Origin: Chitinophaga oryzae | Lineage (GTDB): Bacteria; Bacteroidota; Bacteroidia; Chitinophagales; Chitinophagaceae | Assembly: GCF_012516375.2 (NCBI RefSeq) | Contig: NZ_CP051204.2 | Span: forward strand, 4,278,001-4,342,000 | Length of the DNA: 64,000 bases | Direction of reading: 5' to 3' | Shown here: piece by piece, positions 9,201 to 17,100 of the stretch | How positions within the stretch are numbered: position 1 is the first letter of the stretch | Layout of the letters: the number at the start of each line of letters is the position of its first letter | Made by a program: the position numbers and the translations under genes | The notes under the pieces: generated by a model | The model's input: only the letters and a program-made list of their open reading frames with translations | Databases searched by the model: none | Told to the model about the DNA's origin: nothing

Positions 9201-9834
9201 TGAGTGCGGGCCGTCCTTCTTTGAGCATATCTGCGGTCACCGTTATTTCGCGGGGAGTGAAGCCTACGTAGGTAAACCGGAGGGTATTTCCTTCGTTGAC
9301 GGCCACCGAAAAACTTCCATCAGCCGTGGTGGCTATGCCTTTCTGCGTTTCTTTCACATGGATGCTCACGCCGGGCAACGCAACGCCTTCCATGTCGGTC
9401 ACCCGGCCGGTGATCACCGTGGCCGCCGCAGGGGAAAATGGCGCAGGCGCGGGAGCCGTCGCAGGTTTTCCTGACAGGATAATGGTTTTGCCCTGCAGCA
9501 CATAATCCAGGTCCTGATCTTTCAGCACCAGGTCCAGTACCTTTTTTAAGGGAGCATCGACGACAGACAGGGAGACCGTTCCCGATCCCGAAAGCAATTC
9601 CTTGTTGCTAAACAGTACGTACCCTGTTTGTTTTTCGATGACTGAAAACACTTTTTTCAGTGAGAGATTTTTGCCGGAAAGCGTGACAGACTGGGCAGAA
9701 ACAGCCGCTTTCACGGAAACAAGGGCCGTGATCAAAAACACAGGTAGCAGCCTCATTACTTTTGAAATTTGTGCCGGGAGCCTGCTTCCCCGCAGCGCAG
9801 GGAAAGACAGGCCGCCATAAGCAGTTTTTTGCAT
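6268..9834 (-). CDS. SusC/RagA family TonB-linked outer membrane protein with STN domain
   Basis: TonB-dependent transporter of 1188 aa. I chose ATG 9834 (MQKTAYGG) because it gives the start typical of Chitinophaga SusC proteins with a late signal peptide (LLPVFLITALVSVKAAVSAQ); the frame extends 20 codons further upstream. Order: signal peptide, STN domain (LKKVFSVIEKQTGYVLFSN, residues ~55-120), carboxypeptidase-D-like plug extension (ITGRVTDMEGVALPGVSI), TonB plug with the DGFP and NIETITVLKDAVAASIYGAR motifs, then a long beta barrel ending in an aromatic-rich strand (FYIGFSVNL). The STN domain is the module that contacts the anti-sigma factor, which fits the FecR and ECF sigma genes upstream. 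It imports an unknown ligand together with the SusD lipoprotein. Confidence 0.94.
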   Translation of the reverse strand: MQKTAYGGLSFPALRGSRLPAQISKVMRLLPVFLITALVSVKAAVSAQSVTLSGKNLSLKKVFSVIEKQTGYVLFSNKELLSGSGTVSLSVVDAPLKKVLDLVLKDQDLDYVLQGKTIILSGKPATAPAPAPFSPAAATVITGRVTDMEGVALPGVSIHVKETQKGIATTADGSFSVAVNEGNTLRFTYVGFTPREITVTADMLKEGRPALIVKLSRASTKLDEVAVTINTGYQSISRERMTGAYSSLQTKRLEGKLQPSLLTMLEGQAAGVAITKEGKVEVRGRSTFLANGEPLVVVDGFPAPGGLETVNIDNIETITVLKDAVAASIYGARSSNGVIVITTKTARTGRLQISYKGSTGMTLRPQLSYLNKSSAADFVDAEVDYYNSDAANMLWEYESSTFYGRVTQLMVMKEQGLLSEAEVNAELAHLKKNNTQDQLERHFFRKSLTQQHNIAIAAGTEKFATNAAVRYIANQGNMKGNSNDRLILDLKNDWRPGKRVTVKMFSNINFNNSKTPMDAADMLDYTNWKIMKPYYNIVDEQGNPQDIPAVRPDLIDRYIEYGGLKSMEYNPLNDLGMSTTSNQAFQARLGGSIAVNILDGLSAEVGGSWTRGSGILRNLRNANSFFVRSLYNAASSVSNPGKHYLPEGAILNETRSQSEAYTFRAQANYGKTFNKVHRISVIAGSEVNKDLIDNNAAPSRVGYNEQAGTFATFNYLDFNSFAYNTDFLFPDGMNPVSNGSYSLRDNRFFSVYANGSYEYNNRFILSGSARIDQGNLFGTNPKYRYKPNWSVGGTYKLGQEKFFNVSWIDKLDIRGSYGINGNISFTQGPFLLITPGAFSTSTGAIPYTIASLPDNNLRWERTLITNIGTDIRLMGGRLNMTIDYYNKMSKDLLAPDFIDPTYGRFMITRNAGSARNTGIELSLESDVMKTKHFGWNVFFNGSYNKSKVLQFNYNYLNPNYLTFSYSNTMLGSNGGAVLRTGYPLDAIFAYQYAGLDNTGTPQYYSDGKEKIYGNELAVKDMVYAGTARPKFILSLTNTFSYKRFDLSFMMIAQMGAVFRRDAFNGDNIDHKEVALRWRKPGDENHTIYPKLAAFSTDAWYFPYTEVMIEKSDFLKLRDLTLSYKLDNKVWGNTGLNGARIYFQSRNLWTLTANKVGVDPETIEQSVNMTIKRTLPLRPEFYIGFSVNL

Positions 9835-9904
9835 AACTTGTGATCTAGTTTTGGTTGTGAATAAAAACGGTTCGCGAGACCTTTTATCAATCAACTAAAA
9901 TACC

Positions 9905-9932
9905 GCCGGGAACGAGGCCAATCGTTTCCGGC
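9905..9932. terminator. Hairpin between fecR and susC
   Basis: Eleven-base-pair stem with one G-U pair (GCCGGGAACGA 9905-9915 / TCGTTTCCGGC 9922-9932) and a 6-nt loop. Read on the minus strand it comes after fecR and before susC and is followed by GGTATTTTAG, a weak U-tract. It may be a terminator or attenuator separating the regulatory genes from the transporter operon, or an mRNA stabiliser. Confidence 0.5.
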
Positions 9933-9949
9933 TTTTTATTTTAGCGGTA

Positions 9950-11209
9950 TCAGGGCATGACAATCAGCGTTCGCCCTTCAAGACGAAAATGAACATTCGA
10001 TTTTTCCAGTGCAATCAACAATCCGCTCAGCGGTATATCCCGCGTCATTTTTCCGACAAATTCTATGTCAGGTACGCCAGACTCATATTTAACATCGATA
10101 TCGTACCATCTTTTCAACTGGCGCATTACCTCGTCGATCCTGGCGTCTTCAAAATCAAAAACACCATTTTTCCAGGCCATCACTTTTGCAATGTCACCGG
10201 GCCTCACCTGCACTTTTTCAACCACGTCGCCACGCATCGTGAGCGACGCCTGGTCACCGGGCTTTAATATGACCTGTTGCTTTCCCCCGCGCCCGTTCAT
10301 GGTAACCGCCACCTTACCCTCCAGCAGCGTGGTATTCAGGGACGGTTCATCCGGATAGGCGTTCACGTTAAAATGGGTGCCCATCACCGTTACCTCGAAC
10401 CTGTTACCGGCATTCACCACGAAAGGAACGGCTTTGCCTTCTTTTTTCATGGAAGCGGCTTCAAAGTAAACTTCCCCGGTAATCTCCACCCGGCGGACGT
10501 CCTGCGTAAACTGTGTGGGGAAGCGAATGGAGCTGGCTGCATTTAACCAGGCAGCGGTACCATCCGGCAGCACTATCCTGAATTGCCGGCCCCTGGGCGT
10601 GGCAAGGGTATTAAAGGTTTCTTCCGCAACAGTTTGACCTGCCTTTTTATACGCGAGCTGGCCGTCCTTCACCGACAGTTCCGCGCCGCCCTGGTGGCCG
10701 ACGATCCCGTTACCAACTGAATCCAGCAGGATGGTGGAACCATCCGCCAGCGTAAGCACTGCGCCATCCTGTCCCGGCATCACCTGTTGGGTTTCCTTTG
10801 CCACCGGTGTTGCAGCCGGTGTGGTATTTTCCGCCGGCCAAAAGTACCAGGCGCCCGCCGCCAGCAGCAGTACGGCTGCCGCGTAACGCGTCCAGGAACG
10901 GCGCAGGAATGAAATACGGGAGACAGGTCCGGCTGTTTCGGGCAGCTGCAGGCGTTGCTGGTGAAAGCTCTCCAGCGCTTCAGCCGCCGCTGCTTTAAAG
11001 TTGGCATACTCCTTCTGCAGCGCTGCAAGGTCTTCTCCATTGTTCAGCGAAGCCCGCCAGTCGTGGTGTTGTGCCTTTTGCTCCAGCCACTTCTCGAGCT
11101 CCTCCCTTTCTGCTGCCGGCAGCTGGTCCAGTTTTTCATAAGCCGCCAGCTTTGCTGCCCTCAGCAGGGCAAGCCATTCATCATCCGGTATATCGGGATC
11201 ATTTATCAT
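9950..11209 (-). CDS. FecR family anti-sigma factor
   Basis: 419-aa inner membrane protein. The first ~100 residues are the cytoplasmic helical anti-sigma part. A single transmembrane helix (YAAAVLLLAAGAWYFW, about residues 110-127) follows. The periplasmic part contains the FecR domain (TPRGRQFRIVLPDGTAAWLN, then RRVEITGEVYFEAA and VMGTHFNVNAYPDEPSLNTT) and ends in the DUF4974 secretin-like domain (MAWKNGVFDFEDARIDEVMR). It should hold the ECF sigma factor encoded 91 bp upstream and release it when the STN domain of the downstream SusC signals ligand. Length and domain order are standard. Confidence 0.95.
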   Translation of the reverse strand: MINDPDIPDDEWLALLRAAKLAAYEKLDQLPAAEREELEKWLEQKAQHHDWRASLNNGEDLAALQKEYANFKAAAAEALESFHQQRLQLPETAGPVSRISFLRRSWTRYAAAVLLLAAGAWYFWPAENTTPAATPVAKETQQVMPGQDGAVLTLADGSTILLDSVGNGIVGHQGGAELSVKDGQLAYKKAGQTVAEETFNTLATPRGRQFRIVLPDGTAAWLNAASSIRFPTQFTQDVRRVEITGEVYFEAASMKKEGKAVPFVVNAGNRFEVTVMGTHFNVNAYPDEPSLNTTLLEGKVAVTMNGRGGKQQVILKPGDQASLTMRGDVVEKVQVRPGDIAKVMAWKNGVFDFEDARIDEVMRQLKRWYDIDVKYESGVPDIEFVGKMTRDIPLSGLLIALEKSNVHFRLEGRTLIVMP

Positions 11210-11300
11210 CGTGCGATGTCTGTTTGTTATATGACAACAGTAGCAGGACGGATTTGACTTCCATCATGCTATTTTTTTAAAAAAAGGGTAAAATGAGGGA

Positions 11301-11885
11301 TTAATCCGCCAGGAGCAGGCAGATAAGCGCCATGCCGGGAACAATTTTTCCCCGCAGCAATCTTATAGCCCTGGCTTTCTGATGGCTGACCGCCGAAGGG
11401 GAAATGCCAAGTTGCAGGGCTATTTCGTTGGTACTGAGCCCTTCTATGTTTAACTGCACCACTTTGGTGCATTCTGGAGGCAGCGTTAAAATAGCTTCAT
11501 GCAGCATACGAACGACTTCGGCGTTAAAAACATCCTGCAGGATATCTTCATACGTCTTCTCTTCCAGCTGCCTTTCGTAGGCCAACTGTACTTTCTTTTC
11601 GTTGCGCTTCAGTTTTTTCAGGTGGTTCAGGGAGCGGTTACGGGTGGCTACGTACAAATAGGCGTTGACGCTTTTTACTTCATGCAAGAATTCCCTCGTT
11701 TTCCATAACTGAAGAAAAACCTCGGACACAATATCCTTTGCCGCAGATTCATCGCCTACGATCCTGTTTGACAGCAGGCAAAGCGCCGGATACATTGCCA
11801 GGAAAAGCTCGTCAAATGCCGCTGTGTCGCCGTCTTGTATGCTTACCATCAAATCCTGTTCACTATGTATCTCGCTATTTTGCAA
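11301..11885 (-). CDS. RNA polymerase ECF sigma factor (sigma-70 family, Bacteroidota expansion)
   Basis: 194 aa with region 2 (DIVSEVFLQLWKTREFL, core-binding and -10 recognition) and region 4 (LPPECTKVVQLNIEGLSTNE followed by IALQLGISPSAVSHQKARAI, the -35 HTH). The start is unusual. No in-frame ATG gives the full conserved N-terminus; TTG 11885 yields SEQDLMVSIQDGDTAAFDEL, matching the usual opening of this family, while the first ATG (11849) would delete most of it. An in-frame stop lies just upstream. I therefore prefer TTG. It heads the minus-strand module with FecR, SusC and SusD and should activate that operon on release from FecR. Confidence 0.92.
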   Translation of the reverse strand: MQNSEIHSEQDLMVSIQDGDTAAFDELFLAMYPALCLLSNRIVGDESAAKDIVSEVFLQLWKTREFLHEVKSVNAYLYVATRNRSLNHLKKLKRNEKKVQLAYERQLEEKTYEDILQDVFNAEVVRMLHEAILTLPPECTKVVQLNIEGLSTNEIALQLGISPSAVSHQKARAIRLLRGKIVPGMALICLLLAD

Positions 11886-12075
11886 TGCTCATATATTATT
11901 TTAGTCCATATATATCTTTCAAATATAGATTTTACTCCAAAATAATCCTAGCGGCCGACAGAAAAAGCCGGAAGGAGCATACGGCATACGGCATACAACA
12001 TTACCGAATGGCCGCCGGCATTACACCCGCGGTACTTATCGCTATATTCACCATTCACCTTAAATCCCGTATCAC

Positions 12076-12480
12076 ATGAAAAGAATACTGCTGTTTATTG
12101 CGCTCGTTGCCGCGGGTATCACAGCCACCCGCTTCACATCCGGCGCCCAAAGCGACAAACACAACCCGAAAGGCAATGCCGTCACACGGACTTACACGTA
12201 CTACCCCGGCTACTGGAGAGGCAACGCTATTCATCCGGACGACGCAGCGTTTATGTATCCTTACAGTTACCAGCTCGACTATGCCTCCGGGATCGCCACG
12301 CGGATGACCGGGCCCGCCTATTACATGCTGTCGGCAAGCGACTACTGCAGGGACATATGGCTTCAATCAAATGTCAACCCTTCCTGTACCACCGGCTGCA
12401 GGACCTGGTCTTACTACTACAGCGCTACATCTGTCTTCACTTCCGCTGTCAATTACCGGATTTTTGCCTGCCCGCTCTGA
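12076..12480 (+). CDS. Small secreted Cys-containing protein (paralogue of the 3149 gene)
   Basis: 134 aa with a Sec signal peptide (MKRILLFIALVAAGITATRF). It aligns along its full length with the 3149 protein: YYPGYWRGNAIHPDDAAFMY, the SYQLDYASG stretch, YCRDIW, NPSCTTGCRTWSYYY and a final Cys near the end. The untranslated leader also matches (ATTCACCTTAAA at 12053-12064, 12 bp before the ATG). The copies lie on the same strand and flank the minus-strand sigma/FecR/Sus module. Family and function unrecognised. The four conserved Cys suggest disulfides in the periplasm or outside the cell. Confidence 0.73.
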   Translation: MKRILLFIALVAAGITATRFTSGAQSDKHNPKGNAVTRTYTYYPGYWRGNAIHPDDAAFMYPYSYQLDYASGIATRMTGPAYYMLSASDYCRDIWLQSNVNPSCTTGCRTWSYYYSATSVFTSAVNYRIFACPL

Positions 12481-12492
12481 CGACCACGTTAT

Positions 12493-12539
12493 TTAATGCA
12501 ATACAACACCGGGAAGCTGCAGTCTTCCCGGTGCATTAA
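12493..12539. terminator. Strong hairpin after the secreted-protein gene
   Basis: Perfect 10-bp stem CACCGGGAAG (12507-12516) / CTTCCCGGTG (12524-12533) with a 7-nt loop, extended by an outer TTAATG/CATTAA pair across a small bulge. It starts 13 bp after the stop codon. There is no long U-tract, but position and stability favour a terminator. Confidence 0.65.
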
Positions 12540-12826
12540 CGTGTATACCTGCCATCGTCAGCCCGGAGAACGCGACCAGCATAGAAGCAGCGCGCTACTC
12601 CCAAACTTTTTTTTGTTAAAATGAAATAATTAACGAAGTTCGCTTACAAGACGACGATATTTTTAATCAACGGTCCTAACTATCACTTCCACCTATGAAA
12701 TCCTGATACACGGAATATCACTATCCATTCCGGACCAATCAGCAACGATATCCATCAGAACCGCATTAGCCAGACTCCCTCACTGGTTAGAACGATAGCT
12801 GTTAAAACTCGCGTACCCTCAAATCC
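12540..12826. other. Intergenic region upstream of locus A
   Basis: Together with the hairpin before it this makes a 346-bp gap. It should hold the locus A promoter. It is A/T-rich around 12600-12680 (a TTTTTTTTG run at about 12607-12615) but I find no well-spaced TAnnTTTG element and no open frame of interest. Confidence 0.35.
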
Positions 12827-14101
12827 ATGACTATGGCCATTGAAGCACAAATAAACACCGGCTACAACCCTCAGGGGAACATCTACCAAAAATACCGCCC
12901 GCTGGACCATGATAACCTTAAGATCGATGTTAATGCCGACAAGGACACTATCAAAAAAATCGCTACCGACCGGATAAATATTCTTAAAGATGACAACAGG
13001 AATATATACCTGCTGAAGTTCCGGGCCAAAAAAATGCAGCAGATACAGCAAACAGAAAAAGCAGCTGGCAGGAAACCGCCACTGGGCATTGTTTCATCGG
13101 GAAGAAGCGCCTGGATCAAAAAAATGTACGCAACAGGCCGAAGCATACTGGGGAACAACCAACGCTTTGCCGGTATCGATGACCTTACCCCCATTGCTAA
13201 CGGCGATAAGATCCCCGTTTATTTCCCCTATCGGCTTACTGCTGAAGATGCCGACCAGAGAGGATTCTACATTTTTGTTCAACAAAACGAATATCAAACC
13301 TACGTCACCGACCTTAAGGATACCGGTATTACCGTGATAGGGTATGAACTGGGGACGGAGTACAAGCCTATGCTGGGTTTCGGCGCCAGCCGCTATGCTG
13401 CAGTGAACTTCTTCAGCAATATCGGCGCATCAATGGCCTGGTTAATAGATGACAATGTACTCTACATTGCACGCCTCCATGAGTTCAGTTTTTTTGAAGC
13501 CAAAATGAACAGCACCCCCGGCTGCTGGGCGCTGGGAGGTACCGGACAGGCGATATACCAGACAGAGAAAAGTCTCCGGGATATCAGAAAAACGTCGGTT
13601 TATACCCCGCCAACAAATTTCATGGGCCCGGATTTCCTTCAACAGGCGGTATTGTGGAATATCAAACAATTCGTCGGTAACACTATCAACTTCAGCCCCT
13701 ACTTCATCTGCTCCGGCGAAGATGTCAGTATCTCCTACTTCCTGGGGAAAGACAAGTGCAAGGCGTTCTATGAATGTCTTATCTATAAAGGCTGTGACAG
13801 CAAGGCAGCAGCGAACAAACAACTTCAAAAGCTGAAAAACGGGATATACAATTTAATTGACGGCGTAGATCCTATACCTGTCAACGGCAACTCCACTCTC
13901 AGGAAACTACTGCAGTCAAATAAAAAATCCCTGAAGGGCGACCCGATCGAAATAGCCCGCATGAAAGCTTCGGAACAAATTCAGCTGAAATATATGTCCA
14001 ATGAAAACAGTATAACAACACGGACTGATCTTACTTCCAAGCTACTGCAGATCGTTTTTATCTTCAAAGGTAAATATGATGTTCAACTAATGAATGCATA
14101 A
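12827..14101 (+). CDS. Unrecognised 424-aa protein at the head of locus A, possibly glycosyltransferase-like
   Basis: No signal peptide or membrane segment. The N-terminal ~85 residues are charged and helical. The centre has a segment that reads like a nucleotide-sugar enzyme of GT-A type: LGFGASRYAAVNFFSNIGAS followed by MAWLIDDNVLYI, where a hydrophobic strand ends in Asp-Asp-Asn, placed like the metal-binding DxD of GT-A folds. The C-terminal part contains Cys residues (FICSGEDVS, KDKCKAFYECLIYKGC) and a Lys-rich tail. The glycosyltransferase idea is a guess from one motif. Start is ATG 12827, with a second ATG two codons later. The stop is 42 bp before the DUF6603 gene in the same direction, so it is probably the first gene of the locus A operon. 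I find no counterpart in locus B within the window. Confidence 0.55.
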   Translation: MTMAIEAQINTGYNPQGNIYQKYRPLDHDNLKIDVNADKDTIKKIATDRINILKDDNRNIYLLKFRAKKMQQIQQTEKAAGRKPPLGIVSSGRSAWIKKMYATGRSILGNNQRFAGIDDLTPIANGDKIPVYFPYRLTAEDADQRGFYIFVQQNEYQTYVTDLKDTGITVIGYELGTEYKPMLGFGASRYAAVNFFSNIGASMAWLIDDNVLYIARLHEFSFFEAKMNSTPGCWALGGTGQAIYQTEKSLRDIRKTSVYTPPTNFMGPDFLQQAVLWNIKQFVGNTINFSPYFICSGEDVSISYFLGKDKCKAFYECLIYKGCDSKAAANKQLQKLKNGIYNLIDGVDPIPVNGNSTLRKLLQSNKKSLKGDPIEIARMKASEQIQLKYMSNENSITTRTDLTSKLLQIVFIFKGKYDVQLMNA

Positions 14102-14143
14102 CTGATGGTACCGTTATCATCGCTTCCCGCTAAATAACCAACA

Positions 14144-17100
14144 ATGGATATCTCTGAACTGATCAGTAAACTCAGGGCAGACGCTTCAGCCGCCGGGCAG
14201 GTGGTGCTGAATACCGCCTACCTCAGCGATGCACAGGTGGCCACCATACAGGGCGTGCTTGGTATGGCTCCTACCCGATATATCACGATCAAAAACCTCC
14301 GGGCAGGAGACATCCCCGATGCCCAAAACAGCGCCGTCACCATTACCGCCGGGCAGGCAGATCTGTTAAATCAGAACAGCCTCCCCGTAAAGGAGTTGAT
14401 TTTCACGGTGGGAGCGGCACAGACGATAGACTTTATTCTCAATCTGGCGTTACCTTCCTCCTGGCAATGGACCAGTTCCTTCCCGGACCTCAGCCTGCCG
14501 CCCTTTACACTGCTTCCCGTATCGGACGGTTATTTCGTTTACACGACCACGTCACAAAGCGATTACCAGGTCAACGCCAATAGGAGTATCCCATTGTCTG
14601 CAGGCCTGAACTTTTCCTGCCTCACTGACGTCAGTAAAATACCTAAACTGGCTGCCATACTCGGCTCCGTCCCCTCCGGCAACCTGCCGCTGAGCGGTAC
14701 TGCCGACTTTAAAAACAACACTACCGCTTATCCGGCCACGACGTTACTGGTACCGCTCCTCTCCCAACTTCCGCTGACAAATAAATTTAAACTCAGCAAC
14801 CTGCAGCTGAAAATTGAAATTACCGACCCTGACGGGGCGGCACAGGACATCATTACGGGACTGTGGGCCACCGATCCTATGTTCAACCTGCTGTTTCTGC
14901 TGGACAATACCTCTTCGCTGATGATCGAAGTAGACTGTACGCCGCTCAGCAGTGCCGGCACTACCTTGGCCCAGCTGAGCTCCTGCAGTATTGCACAGGC
15001 GCTGATAGGATCTTCCTGGCATTTTGAAAACTTTGTCCCGGCCGCACTCAGCGGCGCATTTGGAAGCATCACCTTTGACGTGATCCTTTCACTTTCTTTT
15101 TCCGGCGGATTCAATGTTCGGGGCATTACATTCAGGGCCTATTCGGACAGCAGCCTGGGACTGGGATTATTTACGCTCAGCGGCTTCCAGCTCAACTTCA
15201 CCCTGGACAACCCGGGCGGCCAGGCAGCCGCCTATGTACACATGCTGATAGAGGCGAAAATTCCGTTGCAGACATTTAAGGGCAACTTTATCGGCACTAT
15301 TGACATCAGCACCAGCGATAATACCAATACCGGCAGCACCTGGAATATCGATACGATCACCGCAGCTTACCCTGATACCGTTTCTTTCACCGACCTCATA
15401 CAGGAACTGGATCCGGGAATTACCTTTCCGCAGGAACTGGCGGAGCTTACCTTCTCCGATTTCTCCCTGGAGGCAGACCCCGGCGGAAATTCGTATACCT
15501 GTGCCTGTTATGGCACGCTGGACATGCACCTGTTCGATGTAATGCTCAGTACACAATTCTCCCTGCTGATAACACACAATGGCAGCACCTCCTATGAGTT
15601 GAAGGCCGATACCATTGTCGGTGAGACTTTTCTGAACGCGGATCTTCAGCTAAACAACAATGAAATCGTTTTCACCGGTTCCGCCAAAGACATTCCCCTT
15701 ACCGACCTGCTGGCCAGTATTTTTTCCGATATCAACATCGATCTGACCATATTGCCGGAAATCACACTATCGGCAATATCCATCCAATACAACACGCCTT
15801 CAGTTGACACGCTTACCATTACCGGCTCGCTTGATTATAACGGCACCATGGGAGATTTCCAGCTCGTTGGCCAGAAAAGCAATAACCAGTGGCAGTTTGT
15901 GGCCATGGCCGGGTTTGACCTTAACCCTGCATTTGATATCGGCGCCCATATCCCGCTGGTAGGCGGTAAGCTGACCGGAGACCTGACATTGAAAAAAGGG
16001 TATCTGATCATCACCTCCAAGGCGCCGCAAGGGATTAAGTTTACCGGCCTGCCGCCCAACATTCCACCTGGTATTTCCTTCTATTTTGACCTGGAGCTGA
16101 GAGGAAAAGATACTCCTGTCACCCTCCCTGTGCTCGCCTACTCCGCCGATTTCAAAGCGGTCATGAACAGCTTTTACCTTGCTACCAGTGAAGCGGATAT
16201 CAGTTCCGGAAATACCGCCTATACCATCCAGATCGGGAAAAACCTCGGGCCGCTGTACGTTGATTCTCTCTCCCTGAGCTACAAGGACCAGGTCATCTAT
16301 TGCAATATCAACGCAACCATGAAGGTCGGACCGTTTGATGCGGCCCTGGACGGGCTGGGCATTGGCACGTCCCTCAGTGCGTTTACACCGTCGTTTAGCC
16401 TGAATGGTCTCAGCTTCGATTTCACAACAGCATCTTTCAGTATTGACGGGGCACTCATTCGCATACCGGACAGTCAGCTTGCACAGGGTGTTTCCCTTCA
16501 GTTCGACGGGGCGCTGATCGTCAAAATACAACAACTGGGACTTGCTGCGCTGGGCTCTTATGCTCAGCTAAGCGATGGCGAAGCATCGTTCTTCATCTTC
16601 CTGGAAGCCGATTTTCCGCCAGGCGGCCCGCCTTTCTTTATGGTCTCCGGGTTGATGGGAGGATTTGGCTTTAACAGAACGCTTGCGCTGCCCACCTTTG
16701 ATGAAGTACAGAACTTTCCGTTACTGGCCCTCGATGCGCCGCCAACGGGCAGTAAGAAAGATGTGGCCATGCATACGCTGCAGGTACTGGAAGGACAGAT
16801 ACCGGGAACTGACAATACGAAGCGGCAGTGGGCCAGCCCGCGCAGCGGCGACTACTGGATGGCGCTGGGCGTAGCATTCAACTCATTTGAGATCATTAAC
16901 GGAAAACTACTGCTGACAGCGGAATTAGGCCGGGAGACACAATTTTCGCTGCTGGGCCTCTCCTGGATGGCCTTACCACAGAAAGCGGTGGAGGGAGACA
17001 GACTGGTATTCGTGGAACTGCAGATGGCCGCAGTACTAAAACCGGAAGACGGCACGCTGCAGATTGGCGCAAGCCTCACCAGTAATTCATTCGTATTAAC

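Noticed and set aside
8737..9474. 245-codon open frame on the plus strand
   Set aside because: Also antisense to susC; low-complexity, His/Gly-rich product with no family.
11975..12000. Short CATACGG direct repeats before the 12076 gene
   Set aside because: Only two and a half 7-bp copies in a non-conserved position; no link to a promoter element could be made.
15800..16534. 244-codon open frame on the minus strand
   Set aside because: Lies inside the DUF6603 gene; Cys/Arg-rich product typical of an antisense shadow.
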